Shown here piece after piece: positions 1 to 7,121 of a stretch of DNA of 54,541 nt. The stretch comes from a virus: positions 1-54,541 of the IMG/VR virus record IMGVR_UViG_3300022602_000128; one strand, 5' to 3'. Position numbers and translations under genes: made by a program. The notes below the pieces were generated by a model. The model saw only the letters and a program-made list of their open reading frames with translations. It had not been told where the DNA came from and did no database searches. Within the stretch, counting starts at the first letter, position 1, and every line of letters begins with the position of its first letter.

Positions 1-30
1 CAGTAGAGTAATCCAAAACTGAAAAAGGAT

Positions 31-89
31 TTGATTTGATCAAATCAATATTAAACTGCCCGTGACTTATTAACGGAACGTTTAATATT
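31..89. repeat. Inverted repeats at the left edge
   Basis: Positions 31-48 are a perfect 18-base palindrome. Positions 47-56 pair perfectly with 80-89 (10 bp), enclosing a smaller CCGT/ACGG pairing. No convincing ORF covers 1-137, so this lies between the capsid gene terminator and whatever gene lies outside the window. It may be a terminator-like or structured RNA segment. Only its folding potential is visible; no function is claimed. Confidence 0.45.
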
Positions 90-137
90 GACTTCAAGTA
101 GTCGTCTTGTCTTGGAAGCATACGATTACTTAGCCAA

Positions 138-163
138 TAAAAAAGGCTCCGAAGAGCCTTTTT
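138..163 (-). terminator. Rho-independent terminator after the capsid gene
   Basis: Read on the minus strand, a 10-bp stem (AAAAAGGCTC with its complement) closes a UUCG tetraloop with the favourable C-G closing pair and ends in a run of six U. It lies about 20 bases beyond the stop codon of the major capsid gene, where the leftward head operon should end. The stem is A/T-flanked on both sides, so it could also work on plus-strand transcripts, but the UUCG loop favours the minus strand. Confidence 0.85.
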
Positions 164-184
164 GTTAAACAAACCAATAATGGA

Positions 185-1357
185 TTACTGGAATGATAGG
201 TTGTTAACACTGATCTCAGAAACGTAGTCGCCTGCGTTACCTAGAGAAGAAGCAGTATTTGTTAACTCTACATAACCATATCTGGTCATAAAGCCAACTA
301 CTGGTTCAAAAGTGTTTGGATCTAAAACAACACCAGAACTCATTAAAGGAATATAAGGGCAATAGAACGCAGCTGCATCAGCCTCGCTAGAACCTTTGTA
401 TCCAATTAGAACTGGAGTTGAATCATTTGCGTATGCATTTACATAGATACGCATAGCACCGTTCAATGTACCAACAAACTTTGTGTTTGTAGGTGCTTCG
501 AAAGTACCTTCTGTTGTACGTGCAAATGCACTTGTTGTAGCACTTTGTAGTACTGTTAGTACTGCTGGAGATACAATCGCCCAGTTACCAGCGCCACGAC
601 GTGTACGTTGTGCAATCAAGTTAGCACTACGATTGATCAACACTGCTAGAGCGGCATGCTCGTCACCAACGAATGTTGCTGTACCAGATACTGCTGATTG
701 GTCAAATGCGTAATCAGTTGCAGCCAAAGAACTTAGTGAACCGATAATTTCTTGATCGATTTCAACTGTAATTTCTTGTGCTAGAGCAGCCATAATTTCT
801 GCTTCAACATCCAAACCGTGCATAGATTGTGCATCTTGCGCGGCTTCAAATGTCCAACGTGCTGACATTTTACGTGTCTTCGCTTCAACAACTTGTTTCA
901 AGATTTGAACGTTGATACGGTTGCCAGGTACACCTTCAAGTGTTGCTGTGCTTGATGCATAGCCTGATGTAGTACCAGAATATGCAGTAGCAATCTTGAA
1001 TGGGCTCAATGCCTCGTCGCCAGATACAGCACCAGTAGCGCCATTTGTACCTGAAACAGTATCTGCATAACGTACACGTAGTGTATGGATTTGTGATACT
1101 GGACCTGTCATTGGTTGAACACCAATAATTTCATTTGCAATAACTGTAGGCATAACACGACGGATAACTGGTAGAATAACACGGTTAAGTGTTGCTACGT
1201 TACCTGCAGATGTTGCGCCGGCTGTTGCATTTTCAACTAGGTGCTTGCGTGTATTCTCTAATACTACCGCCATTGTTGTTCTTTTAGAACCATTTAAGCC
1301 TTCTAGCAGAGCGTCTTTTGTCTCGCCCCAACGGCTTTCTAATAATGCTTGTGTCAT
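185..1357 (-). CDS. 23: Major capsid protein (gp23-like)
   Basis: This 390-residue protein is the major head subunit; the family forms the hexamers of the T4-type head with an HK97 fold. Recognition rests on the overall gp23 pattern: an N-terminal prepeptide-like segment, a central region with the RVMPTVIANEIIGVQPM block (about 88-106), and the C-terminal VVLDPNTFEPVVGFMTRYGY block. It is clearly shorter than T4 gp23 (521 aa), as in several aquatic T4-like phages. A possible gp21 processing site of the L-x-E type lies after Glu42 (LVE followed by NATAG). The ATG is preceded by an A/G-rich ribosome site (AAAAGGAAAAAGGAA). It is last in the leftward head operon, directly downstream of the scaffold gene and followed by a strong terminator. 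Some copies of its RNA may come from a promoter in the scaffold gene, but none was recognised. Confidence 0.93.
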   Translation of the reverse strand: MTQALLESRWGETKDALLEGLNGSKRTTMAVVLENTRKHLVENATAGATSAGNVATLNRVILPVIRRVMPTVIANEIIGVQPMTGPVSQIHTLRVRYADTVSGTNGATGAVSGDEALSPFKIATAYSGTTSGYASSTATLEGVPGNRINVQILKQVVEAKTRKMSARWTFEAAQDAQSMHGLDVEAEIMAALAQEITVEIDQEIIGSLSSLAATDYAFDQSAVSGTATFVGDEHAALAVLINRSANLIAQRTRRGAGNWAIVSPAVLTVLQSATTSAFARTTEGTFEAPTNTKFVGTLNGAMRIYVNAYANDSTPVLIGYKGSSEADAAAFYCPYIPLMSSGVVLDPNTFEPVVGFMTRYGYVELTNTASSLGNAGDYVSEISVNNLSFQ

Positions 1358-1386
1358 AATATTTCCTTTTTCCTTTTAGGGTTAAG

Positions 1387-2499
1387 TCACTTTAGCCCTG
1401 CTAGTTTTCGCAATTCAAATACATTAGCGGATGCTTCTGTATCTGTAACTGTTACTTGCTTCGCAGTTTTGTCTCCTGTTACTTCTACACGTGATTCTGT
1501 CAAAACTTGTGCACTAGGTGCAGGTTGTTTTGTAGTACCATTGTTTAGAACTGCAGGTAGATACTTATCAAATGCGGACTGTAACTTGTCGGTCTGCACT
1601 GATTCGAGTAGGCTGCTCATTACAGCGGCTTTCTCTTTGTTTAGAGGTTTCAACATTTCTGCAAGACGTGTCTTGCGCTCAGTTGATTCCTTGATAATAC
1701 GAATTTCTTTTTCTTTTGATTCAACTAACATTGCTTTATTTTCGATAGCCTTTTTAGCCTCGGCAATAACTGCACTTTGTTTCTTCAACATCTCTTGCAT
1801 TTTAGCAATTTCTTTGTTCTCATTTAAGTGAGTAACAGCAAACTCGCTTGCAAAAGCTTCGAATAAACGACGACCAAACATGTTCTCGCGAGCAATATTG
1901 ATGTCTTCTTTTAGTTGAGTCATTTCAGACTCTAGTTTCGCGGTAATAGATTCTTTAACCATTTCAGCACTACGTGCAACAAAATTCTTTTGTAACTCGG
2001 CTAATTTTGCTTTAGCACCAGCCACAAGTTGAACTTTAGTTTCAACAACTGCTTTCTTGTCTGCTTCAAACTCTTGAATTTCTTCTGCAAGTGCTTTGAT
2101 AACAAACGATTCAAGTCTAGCGATGCTATTCTCATATTGTTTACGATCATTGCGTAGTTCTTGGATCTCTTCGGCTAGTTTTGTAACTAGGAATTGATCA
2201 AACTTACCTGCGCTTTCAACCATGCGAGTGTTAAACTTTGCACGATCTTCAGCAAGAGCCAGTTTTTCTGCTTTGAATTCTTCAATCTCAGCAGTTAAAG
2301 ATTCTGTAACCATTTTGTCTAGAGCCTCAACCATAACTTGTTTGTCATGTTGGTAACGGCCAGCGAACTCTTCACGAAGTTCAGCACGTAAGGTTTCACG
2401 TGCCTCAGTTAACTTGGTTTCCCACGCTTCACTGATTGCTTGTTGTGTTGATTCGTTGATTATGCCACTGTCCAACAATGGTTTGATAGCATCTAACAT
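1387..2499 (-). CDS. 22: Prohead core scaffolding protein (gp22-like)
   Basis: A 370-residue, highly charged, almost entirely helical protein. Long heptad-rich stretches (about residues 25-290), rich in E, K, A, L and Q, predict extended coiled coils. This is the expected architecture of T4 gp22, the main internal scaffold around which gp23 assembles and which gp21 later degrades. Several internal ALAEE/KLAEE-like sites could be protease targets. Its position between the gp21-like protease and the gp23-like coat protein matches T4 gene order (21-22-23). The last 60 residues are P/T/V-rich and probably flexible, ending in a short ELRKLAGLK tail that could act as the shell-binding end (inference). 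T4 gp22 is shorter (269 aa), so this one is enlarged. Confidence 0.87.
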   Translation of the reverse strand: MLDAIKPLLDSGIINESTQQAISEAWETKLTEARETLRAELREEFAGRYQHDKQVMVEALDKMVTESLTAEIEEFKAEKLALAEDRAKFNTRMVESAGKFDQFLVTKLAEEIQELRNDRKQYENSIARLESFVIKALAEEIQEFEADKKAVVETKVQLVAGAKAKLAELQKNFVARSAEMVKESITAKLESEMTQLKEDINIARENMFGRRLFEAFASEFAVTHLNENKEIAKMQEMLKKQSAVIAEAKKAIENKAMLVESKEKEIRIIKESTERKTRLAEMLKPLNKEKAAVMSSLLESVQTDKLQSAFDKYLPAVLNNGTTKQPAPSAQVLTESRVEVTGDKTAKQVTVTDTEASANVFELRKLAGLK

Positions 2500-2512
2500 T
2501 GGATTTGTTCTC

Positions 2513-3154
2513 CTATAGTTTCAAATCATTGATAAGGCGCACCACTTCCTTTTCCACGTACTTTTGTACTCTTTGATCGGTGCTGGCGTCTTTAGCCATG
2601 TTAAACAACTTTTCTCCGCCACGCATATTCATCAACGATTCGTAAATCGCTTTTGGATAAGCATTTGGGGCACTGGGTTGTGCAACAATGTCTACGGTAA
2701 TGATTTCAAAATCACTAACGTGTCCACTTCCTTCGTTAACATTACCAGATCCACGTGAACTAACGCCCAGTTTAACTCCGCTTGTTAGCATGGCTTCAAC
2801 TAGTTTGCCCATTGGCGTTGGTAATACTTTTAATTTCCCGTAACCATTCGGACCGTCCATCCACATTTTTGTTATCATGTGGCTAACACGATCTAAGTTA
2901 ATCTTTAAGTCATCTGGATGATCTAATTCGCCCAGTACACTATACCCACCGCCCAATTGCTCAGTGATGGTTTGAACAGCTTTTTTAATTTCGTGAGTGG
3001 GATATACACGTTTGTTGGCGTTTTGTACGCCACCTTGAATGAATATCCCATCCATATAGAAATGCTTGCCACCCTTGCCATCGCCGGAGTCTTCAGATAT
3101 AACCTGAAGCCCAGCGTTGTCAAAAGATAGAGTTTCCTTAAGGAACAAAGCCAT
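2513..3154 (-). CDS. 21: Prohead core protease (gp21-like)
   Basis: A 213-residue serine protease of the T4 gp21 type, which matures the prohead by cutting scaffold and coat proteins. The catalytic blocks are visible: GELDHP with His79, and GVSSRGSG with the nucleophile at Ser132 or Ser133. The following SDFEIITVDIVAQPSAPNA block is typical of the family and supplies the strand beyond the active site. The length matches T4 gp21 (212 aa). The gene lies 13 bases before the scaffold gene in the leftward operon and 15 bases after the acidic prohead protein, so translation is probably coordinated with both. The ATG is followed by a hydrophobic, propeptide-like N-terminus. Confidence 0.92.
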   Translation of the reverse strand: MALFLKETLSFDNAGLQVISEDSGDGKGGKHFYMDGIFIQGGVQNANKRVYPTHEIKKAVQTITEQLGGGYSVLGELDHPDDLKINLDRVSHMITKMWMDGPNGYGKLKVLPTPMGKLVEAMLTSGVKLGVSSRGSGNVNEGSGHVSDFEIITVDIVAQPSAPNAYPKAIYESLMNMRGGEKLFNMAKDASTDQRVQKYVEKEVVRLINDLKL

Positions 3155-3169
3155 TATAATAAGTTCCTA

Positions 3170-4381
3170 TTACTTCTTTTTACCTGTTGGCTGACCTGCT
3201 CCGCCTTCAACACCTTTAGTGTTTAGGCTAGGCTTGTCTCCACCTGTACCAACTGTCTTACCTTGTTCGGTTTGCTTTTGGTCAGCGCCAACTTTACCTT
3301 CATTTTTGTCCCAAACTTTCTTGTTGCCAGGAACGTTCTTGAACTGACCTGCATGAGGTAAGTCACCACGCTTCTTGCTGTACTCGTTGTTTGGTGCTTT
3401 GAATTGCTTGCCATCAGCAGCTTCTTCATTGCCTTGACCGTTTAGAATGTTTTCGTTAGTACCACCAAAGTCAGGTCCTTTATCTAGGCTAGTAGACTTC
3501 TTGTTTATTGTTGGCTCATCACCACCAGTACCAACAGTCTTACCACCTTCGGTATTAGGATTGTCTATTTTGTAGATCTCACCAATCTTGTCAACGTATT
3601 CTTTCATGATCTCTACTTCGGTCTTTTTGTAGCTTTCCATTTTGCCTGAACCAGACTTACCTGAACCGCTTACGCCAGAACCGCTTTTCTTAGCAGCCTC
3701 TTTAATACCAGAGCCAGACATACCAGAACCGCTCATTCCTGAACCGCTCATTTTCTTGGCTTCTTTCATTCCGCTACCAGATTTACCTGATCCACTTGCT
3801 GAACCGCTTTTACCTGATGCTGAACCACTCTTAGCAAAAGGATTAGCAGACTCCATGTTCATGCCTTCCATTTCGCCGCCCATTTCGTCTTCGGCGCCGT
3901 CCATGTCAAAGTCGCTTTCGCCGCCCATTTCGCCTTCATCACCAGCCATGTCGTCCATGCCGTGATCTTCACCGGCTAGCATGCCTTTTAATTCTTCCAA
4001 TTGTGCGCTTAGGTCATCAATCTTGGATTCGATTTCACCGTGCTCGGCTTCTTCACTACCCATGTCGTCCATTTCGCCATCGTCACCAAATGTCTCTTCT
4101 TCGCCGTCCATGTCTGCCATGTCGTCGTCAGTGCCGAACTCGTCTTCACCGTCTAGATCCATTTCTTCGTCATCTTCACCAAGACCTTGCTCTTGTGCAC
4201 TGTCGTTTTGATCGGTGATGTCTGATACAAAGTTTTGACTAGCGTTACCGCCTAAATCTTCGTCCATTAAACTCTCATAAATGTCACGTGATTTTTCAAC
4301 CACTAATTGATGAAATAGTTCTTTGGCTGCTTGTTCGTCTTCGTTGATGATGTGTTCGATCAACTGTTCGTATTTGTTCAT
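3170..4381 (-). CDS. Acidic, low-complexity prohead core protein
   Basis: A 403-residue protein of three parts. Residues 1-50 look helical and could be a docking segment. Residues about 55-180 are extremely acidic (D/E with M and G). Residues about 184-247 are a string of SGSG/SASG units interrupted by short KEAKK and KEAAKK basic patches. The C-terminal third contains two copies of a GKTVGTGGD-x-P motif in a disordered K/G/N-rich background. Its position between the portal and the protease corresponds to T4 genes 67/68 (internal prohead core proteins), and T4 gp67 is likewise small and very acidic. Function in the prohead core is therefore inferred from position and composition, not from alignment. 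The protein is much longer than T4 gp67 or gp68. Confidence 0.6.
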   Translation of the reverse strand: MNKYEQLIEHIINEDEQAAKELFHQLVVEKSRDIYESLMDEDLGGNASQNFVSDITDQNDSAQEQGLGEDDEEMDLDGEDEFGTDDDMADMDGEEETFGDDGEMDDMGSEEAEHGEIESKIDDLSAQLEELKGMLAGEDHGMDDMAGDEGEMGGESDFDMDGAEDEMGGEMEGMNMESANPFAKSGSASGKSGSASGSGKSGSGMKEAKKMSGSGMSGSGMSGSGIKEAAKKSGSGVSGSGKSGSGKMESYKKTEVEIMKEYVDKIGEIYKIDNPNTEGGKTVGTGGDEPTINKKSTSLDKGPDFGGTNENILNGQGNEEAADGKQFKAPNNEYSKKRGDLPHAGQFKNVPGNKKVWDKNEGKVGADQKQTEQGKTVGTGGDKPSLNTKGVEGGAGQPTGKKK

Positions 4382-4481
4382 TAAGAAACTCCTTTAAATA
4401 ATTGGCTTTGTAATTCTATTTACAATAGAACTGTAAAATATGCGTAATATACGTGTTTTTTAAGGTATTTTAGGCAACTAA
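4382..4481. other. 100-base gap within the head operon
   Basis: No gene is visible between the acidic prohead protein and the small conserved protein upstream. It holds a 7-bp inverted repeat around TTCTATT...AATAGAA (roughly 4413-4430) without a U-run, and a clear AAAGGAG ribosome site for the acidic protein just before its ATG (minus strand, about 4386-4392). The hairpin could protect or space the mRNA. There is no recognisable promoter. Confidence 0.4.
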
Positions 4482-4733
4482 CTATAAGCCGGGTATTGCG
4501 CCCATGCCTCCACCCTCTTCTGCGGGTGCCGCATACTGTGATTGTATGGTCTCGAGTTTCTTTTCAAACTCAAATTTACGCACATCATTTGCCATTCTCA
4601 AGCGATTTAAATGTGCTAATGTTAGTCGTGTTTTGCGTAGATCTGATAATTTCATGGTGGAATTATCATCTTTTTCTGTTTGGTATCCGGGCTTTGCGGG
4701 CTCCGGACTTTCAATAAGATCTAATATAAACAT
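4482..4733 (-). CDS. Small conserved prohead-region protein
   Basis: An 83-residue protein between the portal and the prohead core genes, a slot used in T4 by small core proteins. The second half is helical and charged (KLSDLRKTRLTLAHLNRLR, then VRKFEFEKKLETIQ) and ends in a flexible A/G-rich tail. Two starts are possible. The ATG at 4733 gives 83 residues but sits only seven bases after a TATAAATA late-promoter box, which would leave almost no leader. An internal ATG at 4655 gives 57 residues starting MKLSDLRKTR. The stretch between them (YQTEKDDNST) looks like real protein, so the longer form is kept, with doubt. The family was not firmly recognised. Confidence 0.6.
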   Translation of the reverse strand: MFILDLIESPEPAKPGYQTEKDDNSTMKLSDLRKTRLTLAHLNRLRMANDVRKFEFEKKLETIQSQYAAPAEEGGGMGAIPGL

Positions 4734-4740
4734 AGTAAAG

Positions 4741-4748
4741 TATTTATA
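4741..4748 (-). promoter_or_regulatory. Late promoter box TATAAATA
   Basis: On the minus strand this is an exact match to the T4 late promoter -10 element recognised by gp55. It lies in the 26-base gap downstream of the portal stop codon and would start RNA near 4735, boosting the small protein, prohead core, protease, scaffold and coat genes relative to the portal. Confidence 0.65.
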
Positions 4749-4759
4749 GCAAAGCGGTA

Positions 4760-6499
4760 TTAACCGCCTGCAGGGGCGGCTGGCGCAGGAGCACCAGGAG
4801 CCGCGCCACCAGGAGCCGCACCAGTATCCAATGCGCCACCTAGATCACCAGCGCCTGCTTCGGGAGTAACGTTTTCAAGATCACTAGCAAGTCCACCAGG
4901 AGTAACACCTACGTTACGCAAATTGGCTTGGCCCGGACTAGTTTCTTCGCTCTTGCCTTTTTCCTCGGCCCATTGCATTTCGTTTTCGCTCATCTCAAGT
5001 TCGCTTAGGCCCAAATAACGCTTCATTAGGAAACGTTTAGAGAAGTAAGGGTATTGCTCAAGTTGTGTGAATGTAGCAATCTTTGCACTGTCAATGTCTG
5101 CTTGACGATAACTTGCAAAGTTTTGTGGTGGATTAAATGTTAAATCAAAGATTTGCCCGTCAATGTTGATGCCTCTCCAGCGCATAAACATCTTGAATTC
5201 TTGGTCCAACTTGTCTACAATCATGCTTTGTAGACGCATACAGTATTGATTAAAACGCCACTCTTGTATTAGAGCAGTGCCCACTTTACCATCGCTTACT
5301 GCTTGAGTTCCATCATCAACACCTGTGGGCAAGTAACTTGCCGGAATACGTAATCCACGGAATAACTTGTTGGTAAAGAACTTTAAGTCAGTGATCTCGC
5401 CCAAGTTTTGCCCGCCTGGAAGAATCTCAACACTGGATCCACGCCCATCAGCAGTCTGTGGGAAGAAAAAGTCTTCGTTAGTCTGTAGAGGATTGTATGT
5501 AGCATCCATCATGTTAACACCAGCTTGTGTTTGTGTGGGGATGCGACGTTGATTTATTTCGTTTTTAATACGATCAACAAACGCCATAGCCATATGTGTG
5601 GGCATATTTCCCACGTCAATCTTAAACATACGACGCTCTGGTGCACGTTGTACACGATAGATAATAATACTGTCTTCCAGCAATTCTTTTTGCTTGAATA
5701 CTTTAAAAATATTCTCTAGTACACTATTTCCAAAAGGCCAGTATACGTCCAAACCCTCTGTTAAACTCAAATGCACTACGTGTTCGGCATTTACAACTGC
5801 TTCGTTTTGTGCATGACTAAATCTGCTACCACCACTGTAGGGGGTACGAGGCTGTGTATAAGACCCTGATGCGCCACCCACTTGTGGGTGATTGGTAAAT
5901 GTGTCACTTGTGCTTACTGCTGTTGTAGTTAAGTTTTGAAAGTTGGGCTGTATGTCTTTGATCACATACTGCTCGGGCTTTTTTCCGTCGCTTTCGTTTA
6001 CAATAACTTTAGTAACCTTCGACATCTCTGTCCAGAATAACTTAAATGTCTCCGGATCACGGATAAAAACTTGATCCCCATACTTGATAGTATTGCGGAC
6101 AATTTTAAATATACGTTTGTTAAATTCATTTAGATTGATCCACTGTTGCAGTTGTTCTTTAATAATCTTAACTTCGTTGTCTGTGGGCTTTTCATGAAAG
6201 TGCAAGTCAAACGCACTTAAGTTTTCTTCATTTTTTTGACTACAGAATTCTGCTAAAATATCCAGTGCGGCATTTACTTCCGAATCCATGTCCATTTGTT
6301 CGTATTGATTATAACGCTCAATACGATTTGGGTGGCCAATATAGACTTCGGGCAAACTGCTGGCCATACTGCGATATGCTGGGTTGGGTTGACTATTGCC
6401 CGGACTGCCCATTGGGCTGATTGCGCCCTGCATGTTCCCGGTCTTAAAATACTTTTTCCAACTCCCACCATTTTTTGGAGTGTTGTTTTGCGTTGCCAT
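4760..6499 (-). CDS. 20: Portal vertex protein (gp20-like)
   Basis: A 579-residue portal subunit: twelve copies form the DNA entry and exit channel at one head vertex and initiate prohead assembly. Family features include SLPEVYIGHPNRIERYNQYEQMD-type sequence (about 48-70), the MDSEVNAALDILAEFCSQ helix, the RVQRAPERRMFKIDVGNMP block (about 283-301), and the LPGGQNLGEITDLKFF block preceding the tunnel region. The length fits T4 gp20 (524 aa) plus a P/A/G-rich tail of about 50 residues that is probably disordered. The start ATG follows immediately after the stop codon of the upstream endonuclease gene, and its ribosome site (AGGAT) lies inside the last codons of that gene. It is transcribed leftward as part of the head operon. 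Confidence 0.94.
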   Translation of the reverse strand: MATQNNTPKNGGSWKKYFKTGNMQGAISPMGSPGNSQPNPAYRSMASSLPEVYIGHPNRIERYNQYEQMDMDSEVNAALDILAEFCSQKNEENLSAFDLHFHEKPTDNEVKIIKEQLQQWINLNEFNKRIFKIVRNTIKYGDQVFIRDPETFKLFWTEMSKVTKVIVNESDGKKPEQYVIKDIQPNFQNLTTTAVSTSDTFTNHPQVGGASGSYTQPRTPYSGGSRFSHAQNEAVVNAEHVVHLSLTEGLDVYWPFGNSVLENIFKVFKQKELLEDSIIIYRVQRAPERRMFKIDVGNMPTHMAMAFVDRIKNEINQRRIPTQTQAGVNMMDATYNPLQTNEDFFFPQTADGRGSSVEILPGGQNLGEITDLKFFTNKLFRGLRIPASYLPTGVDDGTQAVSDGKVGTALIQEWRFNQYCMRLQSMIVDKLDQEFKMFMRWRGINIDGQIFDLTFNPPQNFASYRQADIDSAKIATFTQLEQYPYFSKRFLMKRYLGLSELEMSENEMQWAEEKGKSEETSPGQANLRNVGVTPGGLASDLENVTPEAGAGDLGGALDTGAAPGGAAPGAPAPAAPAGG

Positions 6500-7087
6500 T
6501 TATATGTTATCCTGTGTTTTTTTCTTTATTTGGGCTAACCGTCTTGCTTCAGTCCAAGGCTTTCCCTTGCGTTCTTCAGATTGCTTTGCCTTTATATCCC
6601 AATATTTTTTAGCATACTCTGGATCTGTTGCTAATTTATATGCTCTAGTGGCGGCAGATTTTTTATTCCTACCATCATCAGGCCTGCCTAAATTAGCGAG
6701 GCGTATCTTTTCAGCGTGCTCTGCACTTTTAGGTTGTCTATATTTTTCTTTCTGTTCTTCTGTTCGAACTTTTCCCAAATTACTTTGTTTTATTTTTTCT
6801 TTAGTTTCTGCAGAGTGTTTCCAACCTGCGCGGCACGCCCATTGATTTATTTTAATATTTTCCAAAATACCACCATCAATCTTACGACCATACTTAGTTA
6901 TAAGATCTTTTTCGTACTGTTTGGCTTCTTCGTTGGATAAACCGTCTTTGACAATAATTCTTCGATCCTTGGGAGGAAGTTCTACTTTATGTCCGGCATT
7001 GATTCGATCACCAGTACCTTTACCAATATAGTACGGGTTTCCGTCTTCGGTTAAGTACTGGTATACATAAAATCTATTGTCCGACAT
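6500..7087 (-). CDS. GIY-YIG homing-type endonuclease with NUMOD3 motif
   Basis: A 195-residue free-standing endonuclease. The N-terminal GIY-YIG nuclease signature is seen as VYQYL...PYYIGKGTGDR (about 7-27), with an Arg and the later YEKDLITKYG helix completing the nuclease. A DNA-binding NUMOD3-like segment follows (HSAETKEKIKQSNLGK, about 91-106), repeated more loosely as SAEHAEKIRLANLGR. Such enzymes spread themselves into phage genomes lacking them. It sits between the tape-measure-like gene and the portal, in the same direction, with its stop codon abutting the portal ATG, so it has inserted without breaking either neighbour. No intron-like RNA surrounds it. Confidence 0.85.
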   Translation of the reverse strand: MSDNRFYVYQYLTEDGNPYYIGKGTGDRINAGHKVELPPKDRRIIVKDGLSNEEAKQYEKDLITKYGRKIDGGILENIKINQWACRAGWKHSAETKEKIKQSNLGKVRTEEQKEKYRQPKSAEHAEKIRLANLGRPDDGRNKKSAATRAYKLATDPEYAKKYWDIKAKQSEERKGKPWTEARRLAQIKKKTQDNI

Positions 7088-7121
7088 TTGTATTGTTTAT
7101 TCCTTGTATCCTATTTACCTG

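Noticed and set aside
3642-4218. Plus-strand ORFs opposite the acidic prohead protein
   Set aside because: They are antisense shadows of the low-complexity acidic/SGSG sequence and show no protein-like features of their own.
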